Below are positions 37,906-50,764 of a DNA stretch of 64,000 bases, one piece after another. The notes under the pieces are model-generated. The model worked only from the letters and a program-made list of their open reading frames with translations, did not search any database and had not been told where the DNA came from. The stretch covers positions 17,704,324 through 17,768,323 of the forward strand of contig CM039182.1 of assembly GCA_008360975.2 (NCBI GenBank), written 5' to 3'. The translations under genes and the position numbers were made by a program. Each line of letters begins with the position of its first letter. Position 1 is the first letter of the stretch. Source of the stretch: Lichenostomus cassidix (taxonomy: Eukaryota > Chordata > Aves > Passeriformes > Meliphagidae).

Positions 37906-40900
37906 GGGATCACTAGGCAGAGCAGCTTGTCCTTCCATTTCTCTAGGTGTTTTTCAGGCATGTGCAGCTTATCTTCACCTGTTTTCCAAAGTCTAGCAAA
38001 CCCATTGTCCTGGTGGAAAGGTATTGATAATTCCCTTGTCCCATGCAGATTTGCCTTAGCCTACCTTTCTGCTAGCAAACAATGCAATGCTGGATACCAT
38101 CCACTGGCACCTGAGCTCATTAATGATCTCTACTGTGGTTTTGATTTGGGCTAGCTCACCATCTCCCAGATAATTCTTTGCAAGAATGAAGGTGTTAATT
38201 AAGATGAGCTTACATTCCTACTTAGGAGTTTTAACATAAGCAACCTTTTTATAGAGGGGAGCTTAATAACTTAGATGTGAGTTGCTCCATTCCAGCTGGA
38301 ACTGATGCCTGAAGACAGTCCAAGAACCTTCTAATTCACCAGTGTGGATGTAACTTTCTGGTTTCTGTAGGATGACACAGGTGCAGTAGAACAAGACTTT
38401 TCAGATGCTGCACTGGTACTCCTGTAAAACAAGTTCTCTTCAGTTCGGTTTTATTGTGGCATACTCTCTTTTGCCAATGGAGCAAATGTCAAGTTCCCTC
38501 TATTGATTTTCATACCTTACTGTCCAGTATCTCTCTTGATTGTTAATTGCCCACTGGAATGCCAAATATGGGATTTTTTGGGAAAAGTCTGCTTGCTAGC
38601 TTTTCTCCAATTTCAGTTCACTGATTGCCAGCAGCACTCACCACATATGTGAAAACTCCTGGCCCAGATAACTGTGCTTCACAGCCCACAGCCCTAGTGT
38701 GATTGGAATGGTTTGGAACTTCTGGTGGCTCACCCCTGCAGCTTACCCTGTGCCAGTCTGCTCTGAGAACAGAGCTGTATTTGAAAGGCTCAGCCTTCCA
38801 AAAAAGGGAGTGTGCAGACCCAATTACATAGTGCAGGGATCATCCTGGAAAGACCAGCCTTTTTCAGGTGCATGAAGGCTAAGGAGGTGATTCCTGTGAA
38901 TTTTAGAAGGCTTTTTCTCCCTTTTCCCCCCAAAGGAACTGAAATTAGATAATCTGTCCATTAAGAACAGTATCTTGTTAATTTTCAACATCTTGCACCC
39001 TCTTTCACCTGCCCAAGAAGGCAGTAATTGTCTTGCATTACTTCTGACATAAATATGAGTGAAATTCATGCCATTTATGACAGATCATCTCTTTCAGGTT
39101 TTGTTTTTTCCCCTCTGCAAATTCATTCCAGGTTCCTTTCCCAGGTTGAAACTCTGAATGAATTTCGTTTAACCCATAATATTTACTCACCTGTTTCCTT
39201 GTTAAGGCTAACAGCACCAGGCTGATAGAATCATTCTAGACCTTGAAAGCACCTCTGTCCTTGCTTAGGGACCAAACAAACCTTATCAAATGTTTTCCAA
39301 GACTGCTTGAACTGCTTAACAATAAACACCAGAGGAGACAGCTATCTTGAAACAAAGAATGCTGGAGAGGGAACCAGCACTAGGCAGAAGAGTGATACTT
39401 GATGTGTCCTTCATTCATCAAAATAGTTTTTATCCTGGCTTTTGCAAAGAAACTGTTGTTCTCCTTGCACCTTTTTGAATTACAGAGCTACCAGTGAGGC
39501 ATCTGGGAGTTTGTGTGGTTAGCAGAGAAATGTAGCACAGCAGCTTTTCCCATGAACCTCCAAAATCTAATTCCAAGTAATAGTTATTTTTTGGTGAAGT
39601 CACCAAAGGGTTAGATAGAGACATGTGGACTGCCACTGTCAAGTAGAAATAAAGGTTATGTTATCAGTAACTGGAAGTCATGGAGATGTATAGTTCACAA
39701 GCCCATCCAGTTCTTTTAGTCCTTCATGTCTCCATCTGTCTGAAGGTATAATAACCTGTCTGTTCTTTGGAGCTCAGAGGAACTGAGCTTGTAGTTACAT
39801 GGTCTGTGTATGTAGGAGTTTACAAAAGGAGTGGGAATAGTTCATTGCCTGTAGACAATTTTAAGTTTAAAAATCCCAAATCTAAATTGGTACTCTTTAA
39901 ATCATCAAAGATGATCTGATAAAAGATAAATACCAAGCCTAGGGCTACATGCTAGAAGTGTGTGTGTAAATAACTGAAAGTGAACTGAGCTTGAAGGAGT
40001 ATCAGGACAAGTTATAGAAATAGCATATATGTATATATAGTGATTCCAACTTAAAATTGTTGAATTGTAAATAATAATCCTGAGAATTGTAAATTATACT
40101 TGCTATCCAAAATTGAGTTGCATTTGTTCGTTTACCCTGTCTGATATGCCTTTTTTTATAGTGGCAGTCAGGCCCACAACCTCAGACAGATGGTGAACAC
40201 TTCAGTCTAAATACTGACACTTTCTGTCAACTCATCAGATGAGTCTGACACTTTTAGTATTGAGTAGAAACACTAGAGATAATTATTTTCTTTTCCAAAG
40301 TTAAGAGAAAAAAAGCAAAACACTGAGCAAAACAAACCACTAAGTGAACAGGAGGAATAATGCCTTTCTCGATGTTTTTAGTGGCAAAGCATCCTGTGTT
40401 TTATGACTAGACTATAAAGTCCATCATGTATGCATCAGCCTTCTATCTACATTTGAAAGACAAAATGGCCTAGAGCTAGGTTTTGAAGTGTTGTGGTAAA
40501 TACAAATACATATATGGCATGCTAGGTTCTTATTCTGTGAGTCTCCACACTAGCCAGTTTCTAACTACAGTAATATTTTTTGATACATAGTTTGAAATAC
40601 TGCTTTTAGTCACATTTTAATGATAGTTTGCAATCTGTTTGGACTCCCTGTATTATTGGTATATTGTCAGTTATTAGTAGAACTCTTCTCACCACTCTTA
40701 GGTGTTACTCAGCTGAATGTCATTTACTTATCAAATGCATCAGAAGCATTGATATGCTCAAATGGGTCAGAGTTTCAAATATTAGAAAAACTATTGCTTT
40801 ATTGGCACACAGATGTAGCTGGACCATTTAAAATTGTGCAAGTTAAGCATGTTTATACTAAATAGTATTTGAGAGCAAAGTCAAATATTAATTAGAAATA

Positions 40901-41839
40901 CCTCCAAATGTAGTGTGATTTTGTTTTAAACCTAGTCTCCTGACCCCAAGAACATGGACCAGAAAAATGGAATTAAACGTACTACTCCTTTTGGCATTGC
41001 TAAGGGAGGGTTCAGCAGAGTCATCTGTGATAAGTGCATTGTCAGGATTTCACCCTGTGTTTAAGGAGTGGGTAATAACCTGCATCCTCCTAAAGGAAAA
41101 CTTTCTATTTCATAATATATTCAAATTATGTTTATATATTTCTTTTGGATATATTGTCCTGTGCAAAAATTTTATTAATTTATATGAAATATAGAATATA
41201 TATTGTAGATGTTACTGTATTTGTAGACATTTTCTAAAGTACGAATATTATTTTCAAGAGCAAAAATCAGTAACAGTTTAGTAAAATTCTGAAAGCAGAT
41301 TTTACAGTATCTGAAATGTCAGAATCAAGACAACCTGCCCTTTCCAGTGATATTAACTTGCTTTAAATCTTAAATTGGTATAAATTGGTGTAAAAGAGGA
41401 GTCCTGGCTCTTTGAGAACAGATGATGGGCAGGATAAAAATTTTTAAAAAATAAACAAAAGCAATTTTAGTGTCTCAGGTAAACCAACACCTTTTAAACA
41501 CCTCCTTCCTTTTTCATTAAAATGGAATTCAAGAGGGATGCCTTATTCCTCAGTGCTGACACCCAAGTAACTTTAGTAAAGCAAAGGGAAGCCATCTCCA
41601 AGGAGGGGACAAGAGGGAATTGTTAGTGCACAAACCTTCCAGCGTAATGCTCCTGATGAGTGCAGGTACCCTCTAGGTTTTCTGTAGGCTGCTGTCCCTG
41701 CTGATGGCACAATTCTCTTCCCTGCACAGGTAATTGCATGCAGAACTGACACCTATTGCACTGCCTGTTTGTCTCCCTGGCAACCAGCAGAAATAGTGAA
41801 TGGTGCTAAAGGAGAGGGACTGCCCCTTTACCAGAGGCA

Positions 41840-42130
41840 GCAAACAGTGGAGTGATGGGGAAGTGAACGGGAAGAAAGGAAAGAATAGAATGAGCAAAAA
41901 AGGGGAAATGACAGCATAAAAGACAAAACAAAAGCAGAAAAATATGGCCTTAGCTGCTGGAGAGGAAAAAAAAATATGAAACAAACAGGAAAGCAAAGGA
42001 AAGTGGAGAAAATGTAGGCAATATGGTGAAAGCAGGAGAAATTGCACCAAAAACAGAGTTCAGGGCTACATGGGAATCGAGGAACAGCACAAGGTTGTTG
42101 TGTGGAACATAGGAGAAAAATTAAAATCCT
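41840..42130 (+). other. A/G-biased (purine-rich) block
   Basis: Long runs such as GGGAAGAAAGGAAAGAATAG and GGAAAGCAAAGGAAAGTGG give a strong purine excess on the + strand. It explains the Phe/Ser/Leu-rich antisense open frames here, which I do not call as genes. Confidence 0.7.
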
Positions 42131-45100
42131 AAATGGGTAGATATTGAAATAGAAATACATTGTAGTAGGCTAAAACTAATTTTGTCCAAGAATTGGTGAC
42201 AACATAGTCTGGAGAATATCCCAGAAATGAAAGTGGAGACTAGGTGCCTAGGAATTTGCACTAACACGCTGAAGCAGAGCTACATTTCAGATTGTATCAT
42301 CCTCCCTCCATGTCATTACTTGCACAGGTTATCAGTGGCTCCCTCCCAACCCCCATCCCTGCTTTTCCTGCATGAGTTGTACTAATATGTATCACAAAAA
42401 GAAGGGAAAAGGTAAAAAGGCGAAGCAAGAGAGTATAATGTAATGTTATTTAAACACAAATGTGAATGAAGAAGGATTTATGCTGTGTAATGGTGAAGAG
42501 GTGAAGATTTCTGTGAGGTTTGCAAAGAAATGCAGTTGAAAAAAGCCTTTCAGCAGTTCCTTGTGAGAATCAAGAGGCAGCACAGAACACAGCCTCTGCC
42601 CTGTGCTAAGATAACTGACTTGTGAAGCAGCTTTGATCTGAAAAAACAGGAGAAGCAGAAAAACTAGAGATGAGAATACATGTGTTCTCATGCAAACAGT
42701 GTGCGTTTCACCTGCATCCAGTGGGCCCACTCTTCCTATAGAAGAGGTGACCCTGAAAATGGGAAACTCACTAGTGTGGTCATCAAATGGAATTGCAGAA
42801 GGGTGATAAGCAAAGGGACCACACAACTGGAACTCTAACCAAAAAACACACTGAAAGTCTTCCCTGAAAGGTGTGACATTTCATAGATAAATAACTACAC
42901 AAAACGGCAGAATGGACTTGGCTGCACTCAATCTGTTCAGGCCTGGGTTTCACCAGCAGATATGTTCTGTATATTTGTTGGTTTTTATGTCTGTAAGCTA
43001 TTGATGCTGTGCACAACACTTTTCAGAAGAGATCAGTCCACACAGTGGCTCAGTTGTAGCAATACCAAGTATACTATTCCTGGTAACAGACCTGCAGCTT
43101 GGATAATCATGTGTGGTGGTAACATTGAGATTACACTGCACTTAGAAGGAAAAATAACTGGCCATGTCTAAAACAATGTGAAATGTAAGGCTGCAAATCA
43201 CAGGGCTCGTATATAAAAACCTGTATATTTATTGAATACTTCTTTAAATGAAATTATGTTCTTACATGGCTTATTTGAAGAAAACAGCTTTATATGCCTT
43301 GAAAATCTGTACCTTTCTCGGGTATGCTGTAGTTTGGCTAATTAAACCTTGCAATGTATCATGTAAGTACCCAATGCATAATAGTCTGTGAAATTATTAG
43401 GGCACAGGAAAATAGCAATAAGTGGAATATTTATAACTCTGAACAAGTTCTCAATCTTTTTGGCAGGGAGTGATTCCACATGTTGATGCTTGTGCACAAA
43501 ATACATTGGTGAAGGACATTTCTGATTACAGACAAGAGAATACAAAAGAAAAAGTTGAATGCAAAAATTATTATAAATGTCTAGTCCTGCACAACATCCC
43601 CAAATGGTTTTAAACAATTATGTAACTTGCTGTTCAATTTCTTTAATGCAAGTATCCTGGTGAATGTATGTAGGCTTGTCACATAAGCATTGAATAATTC
43701 AAGAACTGTTTCCTTAATCATGATATAGAAAACTGTGAAAACAATATATAAAGGGGTAACAGAGAATGAGCATGTTGTGTTTCTGAATGTTTGCAAAATA
43801 GGGCTAACTGTGAGAAATAGGAATGTTGACTTTTCACATAGAACCAAGACAGGTATAATTCAGGATTTAATCTTCACTGATGTCAAATCATTCCACACAT
43901 GATCTCCAAGTGGAGGAGGAGAAATGGTAGAAACAGAAATTTTACTCTGTGTTTTTCTAAAACGAGCCAAAAGTAGTAAAACCTCTTCGTCAATAAATTC
44001 ATTATGTTATCTTTTTATGTATCTGATACCTGACTCGCATTGTCATAGGGAAGAAAGAAGCTAATGAGATAGGAAAAGCTCTGTTCTTGCTAAGGAATCT
44101 TGAAGCTGTATTTATACAAAAATTAATGCGAAAATAGGATCATGAAGAATTTCTTACTAGTTTTCAACTCGAAGCATGGGGTTCAAGACAACTGAGAAAC
44201 TTCCTTATTTGAAACCTGTGCTGCACAGCTGACAAAATGTGTCAATATGCTGACATTACTTTACTATGTTAATGATATTGTCCTCATGCTGTGCACAAAC
44301 ATGAAAATTGTCTGAATTAACAAAAAGTGATGGGGTGTTTATTACAACACTCATTTTAAAAAAGATGGATTTTGTTACTGCATATAAGGACTTGTAAATG
44401 TATTAGCTGAGTATTATAGTTTTATTTAGCAAGTCTGCTTAGTAGAATTGTTTTAATGTTCTTTTTAGAAAAAATTAACATAAAGGAGTGAAGGTCTTTC
44501 ACTGAAATTTAGCAGTCCTGTTAAGCATGTACTGGCTTATTTTCTAGGCTCACTTTTTTTCCAGCTGTGAGTGGGAAACTTCAGGAAATCATTCCTTAAA
44601 AGCACCTTGAGGTGACTAAATTGCTACTTCCTTTATGTCAAGATGGACAAATTGAAAATCTGCCAACCACAGTCACCAGTGCAAGTCCTGCTGGACTCCC
44701 ACCCAAACAGATGACACGTTTTGCCTCCTCTGTGATGCAGATATGGGGGATTGATAGTTTCAAAGGTAGGAAGTTCTAGACCAACCTTGTAGATGCTGAA
44801 AGCAAGTGGCATTCTTCCCTCTTTCCTTTGTCTCCCCATCAGGATAAGAAATAACATCATAGGAAACACTGAAATTATTTTAGAGGCTTTTCTTTAAATT
44901 GCAATGACATGTGTGTCCACAGTCAGCAGCAAATGGGAAACAACTGTGCAGTACTACATGGTCTGCTTTGAGAGGGTCTCTTAGAAGCTTGCAAGAACAC
45001 AGCCATGTCCCCTTTTTATCAAGAGAAGTAGTATTAGCAGAGCTTTCCATGGCCTGTGTTGCATGCTGGTAACACTGCCTTATTGCAAGGCTTTGTTTGC

Positions 45101-45279
45101 ACACTATGGAAATGAAACAACAGCGCTAGCAAATGGCAAACCCTAACTTATAAATAGGAGTGAAGCACCTCTCATTAGTGGCCTTTTTGTCCTTATTACA
45201 TAATAGAGAACAGTTTGGGAGGGGGTTGTATAATGCTAACCAGATGATTTATTTTATGATATCACAGTGGGTATGCTGC

Positions 45280-45550
45280 CCATGTTCTGTTAATGGCATT
45301 GCCATTTTACAGATGGGTATGCTTGTGACCAGGAAGGTTAAAATCCGAGAGTTAGCAGTAGCTAGGGCTGAAGAGATGATTTAAGTGTGAAGACTGGCAG
45401 TCACAGCTGAGAGGAAGGGCAGGGGGTTCCTAGTCTGGTACTCAAGAGGCCTAGCTGGCATTCCTTCACAGGGCACAAACTGTATGATTTCAGATAAAGG
45501 TTCTGCATCTCAGATCCCCATATGGAAAATTAGAGCAATAGTATTTTTTT
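45280..45550. repeat. Ancient MIR/L2-like remnants
   Basis: GCCATTTTACAGATGGG near 45300 resembles the conserved core-like string of MIR/L2 elements (CATTTTACAGATGAGG). TCTCAGATCCCCATATGG near 45508 resembles the reverse-orientation string (CTCAGTTTCCCCATCTG). Both are heavily diverged and boundaries are approximate. Confidence 0.4.
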
Positions 45551-47746
45551 AATTCAAATTCTGTAATTAAAAGCCATAGGTTTAGGAATGGCTGAATCCA
45601 TTAAAGAGCAGCTAGAAATTCTGTGACACTAAACTCTTGTTGGAAGCTAGATTCATTTTGATCATCCTTGTAGAACATAATCTTCTTAAAGTAGAAGTCA
45701 CTTAGCAAATGTTTTTATAGGAACAACCCTTCCTACCTTTTATAAAGCTTTAGAAAAGTATTTACCTTTAGGATGTATGCCAAGTACTTGCTGTTTATAA
45801 AAAAAATAATCAATGTATTTTTGCTAGTATGGATTAGTACTTTAATGTTTGGATCTTTAAGAGAAATCATGGTCAAAATAAGCTGTATATCTTGTAATGT
45901 GTTTTAAGTGCTTTGTGATGTTGGTAACAGCCCTATGACTGAAAATCCTCCCATTTGAGAACTCCAGCTTAAAACTTCTGTATCTTTTAAGTACAGGAAT
46001 CCTCTCAGGTGCAAACTGATGGATCTTTGTGCACTGCTCACGACTGACATTGCTTTTGTGGCCTTTTACTGCCAAACTTTTGTTTCCATTTTGAGGCATA
46101 TAATCATACTCCCTTCCTAACATTCTGATCTGTATTCACTGAGTCTCTGCAGCACCATAGGATGTTTTGCCTATTCATAGGCAGTTTGAGCTTAAAAATG
46201 CTTTGCTGTGAAGTGGCACGACTACATGGTGTCTTTGTTCTCTGCTTCAGGGTTTGAATCTGCAGTACAGCTCCAGGGCAGGCAGAAAGGGGAGTTACAG
46301 CCCAAAATGTGCCAGCAAGATTCTACAGGGCTCACACATCAGTCCAAATTGGTTTCAAATCACAGTCAACAGTTTCCATATTTGTTGTTAATTTTCTTTG
46401 TTTCTTGGTGGACAGGATTGCTTTCAGGACTCTGAAGTCTTGCTGTTTTTATTTTGCCAATTAAAAAGTCACTCTGTGATATATGCAGATTCCAGTATAA
46501 AGTTAGTGACAAAAAAATCCTTAAAATGAGCAGAGAAGCCCAAAATTGCAAAATCTCCAGGGTTCCAAGAGCTTTGTTACCTTATTTGATACCAAATACT
46601 ACCTGCCTTTTTTAAACAATTTGAATGGCTTACTCAGTTAACTTTTTCTAAATTCTTCTAAAATCTGTGTTTCTAATAACTGGGTCACTTTGGCACAAAA
46701 GAAATGGCAGCTTCAGTATTCAGTGAATATTTAAAAGCTGGCTGTGGGTTAGATTTCATGTTTCAAATTTGGGCCTTGATTTTTTACATTTTCTCCAAGT
46801 TCCTCTGTTTGAGACTTGATGCTAACAGAAAGGAAAGCTGGCAAGTCCTTTTCTGGTTTGCATCATTGTGACTTAACTTTTCCTTTGGTTCCACAAAATA
46901 TATTATGTGAATGTGTTTGAGTAGGATTACTATAGTGTGGGCATTTTTATTCTGGGAATAAAAATTCATCCTTCAGTAGTTACCACTGTCAGTGTGTGTC
47001 TGCTTTTTCTGCTTCCTCCAGTGGACTTTCTAATAGAACAATTACTTGTAAGGCAAGTGATTGGAAAAAAAGAAAGACAGGTTGCAGGTGGCAAATTTTT
47101 TCAAGGCTGATAGCCCATTTGTAATGGAATATAGTGACCTTAAGGAAATATAAGGATTGGTAAATAAAAAAATACGCGGAATTTGCACTTCATTGCTCAG
47201 CTCTATTGACCCTGAAATGCAACCACCACATAGGAAGTAGCAGAAAGTTGGTGATAATAAATAACACCCCTTGCAGGTGACAACACCATAAATGTTCATC
47301 ATAAGAAACAAGTATTGAGGAGGAACATACAATTTAGATATGGTCTGGGACAACACTGTACAAATTACAGCAGTGTGATGTTCAAAAAAATACTTGGGTT
47401 TTGACATAAGTACCAAATATGTTATCTGCTTAGGTTTGCTTTTTATGTTAACCTAGAAGTTAAAAGGTCTGTCCAATGGAGTCTCCTCTTTCTGTGAGAT
47501 TGTCTGTGGAAGTAAAAAGTTTTAAGTTAAGCAGTTCAATATTTCAATTTTTAATCACTGGCCTAAAAGCAGAATGGACTTCTGGTAATGGGGGTTGTTT
47601 ATGCATAATTTTTGAAGATTTGTGGCCACACAAGTATTCAGCAAATAAATGTGTTGTTTCTGGGTATTTTATATCTAAAGTCTAAATATATATTTATATT
47701 GTATATGTCAATCCTCATTTCTGTTTTTTTTCTTTTCATTCTGCAG

Positions 47747-47893
47747 TTTATTGTGGAGTGTCATGGGAATACACTTCTTCCCCAGTTTTTGGGCATGTAC
47801 CGGCTTACTGTTGATGGAGTTGAAGTATATATGGTTGTTACAAGAAATGTGTTCAGCCATCGTTTATCTGTTTATAGAAAATATGATTTAAAG
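47747..47893 (+). CDS. PIP4K2A: PIP4K2A exon 5
   Basis: 147 nt, 49 codons, phase 0 to 0, about residues 165-213: [20 protein letters not shown] to VYRKYDLK. It forms the core of the kinase, including the strand and hinge region. TRNVFSH holds the motif described in the beta paralogue as contacting the purine base and allowing GTP use. The exon ends with DLK of the family motif DLKGS, which is completed by exon 6. Phe replaces the Tyr I recall in mammals at the first codon (HQY to HQF), and Thr185, Val191 and Met193 are further conservative changes. Acceptor TTCATTCTGCAG, donor GTGAGA. Intron 5 retention would stop after five codons. Confidence 0.97.
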
Positions 47894-50524
47894 GTGAGAA
47901 ATAACTGCTGATAACTGACAAAGCTGAAAATCTTTACTATAAATGTTAGATTATGATGATGCTTGAATATTGCTTAGAATTTTAATTAATTTAAAATTGT
48001 GTTGTGCAAAAGCCAGCATTAACTGATTTAATTCTGCACCTAGGTTTAGCAAAACCAAAGGGTGGTTTTATAGACATTATACAAATTTGTTTGTTTTGTG
48101 CTTTTTTAAATGCAGCAACTTAGTCAGATATGTTTGTTAAACATTGCTAGTGTTAAAGGTAAAACTCTTCACACTAGTACAGTAATAATTCTGCTTCTTA
48201 TAGGTTTTTATCAACATTATGGAAAGCCACCATTGATTCTGCAGAGGGCTTTTATAAAACAACTAAATACTACTATTTAAACCAATAAATGCTACTAATG
48301 AAATACATCACTATTTCAAAAGCTTAATAATTTATGCAATATTTTTAAAATAATTCAAGTGAAAAGGAGAAGAGTCTTAAAAAAACCAAAATATCTTCTT
48401 TTATCAAAAGATCTGTTTTAGTTTTGTTTCAGCAGCTCTATCTGCTCATTGTAATTTTGACAGTAGTTAACATACAGTGCTTACAACAAATACCCAAAAT
48501 TCCGAAGTCTTAGTCTTTCTACCTAAAGGATTGTATTTTAATTTCCTCCATAAAGTAACCCCTTGGAAACCTACTTCTTTCTAATAAATTGGATTTCTAT
48601 GTGCTGAACCACTAAGTGCATCTGCATCTTGTTTTAAGATGTTCATTTATCATTCTCTATTAAGAGATTTGTAATGCTATGTAGTGCACAATCCCTTCCT
48701 ACTGTCAAGTCTCCCTGGCAATTGCTTAGCTAGTTGACTGAACTTGATTTATAAGAACTGATTTCTAGATTGTCAACAATTTACTTTCTGTTATTTAGTA
48801 TTATTGGCAGCAGTAACTACCAGAGAAAGTCAGGGTTTTTTTAATTTGAGAGAACTGTGGTTTAGAGCATCATAATGTCCAGATGCATTAAAAAGGGCAT
48901 GAAAGCACAACAGAAAGGAACAGTAATTATATAGTATGTTCTTAACATTGGTGTCAACAGCTCTTGCTGTTATTTACCTCTGTGAATGCTTCTGTACTCT
49001 ATTCAGTTTGTCCAGCTGGACAGCATTGCTTTAATTTCTCATGCAATTCAAATTTACCATCAATATCATGTTCTTCAAAACAATCTCCTTCACTGAACAG
49101 ATTTATAGTGACACTGCATATATTATAAAAAATTTTTTCTTGTTATTCTTTGCTATGGCATCTGCAGTTGTAGATTTAGAGTCCCTGTTGGTATATGAAT
49201 ATTTTTGACACCAACTTAGAACTCACTTCATAGCACAAGTCTCTACCTCTGTAGATACAAGACAAATAGACCACAGATCAGCACAGGATTTCAAAGGTAT
49301 TTTCTTGGCCATGGATGCATTTTGTTAAAATTATTTCAATGTCACTTTTTTTGCCAAATGTCAAATTTGGCATTCTCCCTAATTTTTACTGTTGTGAATC
49401 TCTTTTTTTTCTTTCCCTTCAGTTTGGTTTTCAGCTGATCTTTTTGCTGGCCTAATAGTCTGTTGGAGCAGAGAATACAATATAAAAGGTGTCTCATGAG
49501 TAAACAAAAATGTTAGGCTTTTACCAGGCTTTATTATCAGATAAGAATATAATTAAATCCCTGCTTGCTGGGCCATACACAATAACTAAGAGATACTGTC
49601 CTATATATCTTTTCTCTCCATCCTTTCTAAGTTTCTTTCTGTAAACAGAATAAAATGTGCTATAAAAGGATGTGGTTGAGGGTCCTCACATTCTTTTAAC
49701 TAGTGGGACTCCACTCCTTTACACAATGCACACCTAACAAACAGTAGAGGTAATCTACCCATCTTTCAATATCCAGTTACCATATTTCTAGTTACTATTT
49801 CTTGCAGTGCCATTATGTGATAAACAAATGCTGGTTATTTAAAGGTGTGGTCCTGCTCCAAGAAATGTGTATGGACATATATACAGTCTTTTTTTTTGTC
49901 AGCTCTAGCTTATTCAGAAAGCACAATATTGCCTATTAGTTTTAATTAAAAAATAAATTAAAAAAGAATATCCAAAATGTCTTCAGCAAGCACACTGTAA
50001 GTCTTGTGAATCCACAGTGGGTCTCTTCTCTCCATTTTGCTGTGAGATGCATTGTTCTTGTTTGTACTTTATGATCTTTTAAATACTTTTTGTGTTTATA
50101 TTGTGTGACTTCCTTTCAAATGTGTATTACAAATGTCCAAACAGTTATACAGAATAGGTTAGTCCATGTCCATACAGCTAAATTGGCACAAAAAGATGAG
50201 AAGTCTGCCAAGCAAACTGAACTTCCACCGTGATATACTCAAAATGAGGATGAGAGATGAGGAAAAGCTCCAGGAATTAGGAGGATAATAGATGTGTAGA
50301 GCATTGGAGGATTTAATCCATCTTTCTTCTCTCATGATGCATCTTCTTCACGTGATTGCAGCAGTTCAGCAGTCCTGGACATTCTACCTACTGTATCACC
50401 TTTCTTTAAAACATTTCTCAAGTTCAGAAGGATACAGTTCATCCACTTTTTGACCTGTTATCATAAGATTTTCAAATTAGTTTCTGACATATGCACATTT
50501 TTAGATCAATTTTTTCTGTTTCAG
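47894..50524 (+). other. PIP4K2A: PIP4K2A intron 5
   Basis: 2,631 nt, donor GTGAGA and acceptor TTTTCTGTTTCAG. Uniformly AT-rich; no repeat family, hairpin or open frame of interest is seen. Confidence 0.93.
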
Positions 50525-50563
50525 GGCTCTACTGTGGCTCGAGAAGCCAGTGACAAAGAAAAG
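50525..50563 (+). CDS. PIP4K2A: PIP4K2A exon 6 (39-nt small exon)
   Basis: 39 nt encoding GSTVAREASDKEK, about residues 214-226, phase 0 to 0. It completes the DLKGS motif, a family signature next to the active site, and so is needed for catalysis although tiny. Acceptor TTCTGTTTCAG is strong; the donor AAAAG|GTATGG is weak. The short length and weak donor make it a plausible target of regulated splicing; skipping would keep the reading frame but delete the GST half of DLKGS. A second, well-formed exon-like segment lies 160 nt downstream (50724-50764). Confidence 0.97.
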
Positions 50564-50723
50564 GTATGGTGCATTTCTGTTTCTTTTTCAATTAATTAAC
50601 CTGCTAGCTAGACTCAGAACCAACATAACCACTGCTGTTCTGCCTCTTTCCTTTTTTTCTGCCATATTCTTCCCTCTTGAGTTCTACCTTATCCCTCTTT
50701 TATCTTTCCTCTATTTCCTGCAG

Positions 50724-50764
50724 ACCTTTGAATATTGGTTTGCAAAGGTGTTGAAATTTCAGAG
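50724..50764 (+). other. PIP4K2A: Candidate cryptic (poison) cassette exon
   Basis: A 41-nt segment is bounded by a near-ideal acceptor (pyrimidine-rich run from about 50640, ending TATTTCCTGCAG) and a near-ideal donor AGAG|GTAAGTGA. Read on from exon 6 it is open (TFEYWFAKVLKFQ plus two bases). Because 41 is not divisible by three, it would shift exon 7 into another open frame that ends at a TAA at 63378-63380 in exon 8. That would make it an NMD-type poison exon. It resembles no part of PIP4K2A, so it is either a chance exon pair of sites or a lineage-specific alternative exon. Sequence support is the splice sites only. Confidence 0.4.

Larger units (their letters stand above)
36031..47746 (+). 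other. PIP4K2A: PIP4K2A intron 4
   Basis: 11.7 kb, donor GTAATA and acceptor TCATTCTGCAG behind a long T/C run. It contains a T/G tract (36838-36920), a perfect 17-bp tandem duplication (37872-37905), an A/G-biased block (about 41840-42130) and MIR/L2-like remnants (45280-45340, 45470-45550). Remaining sequence is AT-rich without recognisable genes; the antisense open frames at 41673-42160 only reflect the purine bias of the + strand. Confidence 0.93.

Noticed and set aside
41673..42160. Two Phe/Ser/Leu-rich antisense open frames resembling membrane proteins
   Set aside because: They result from the purine-rich + strand; no start context or conserved motif.
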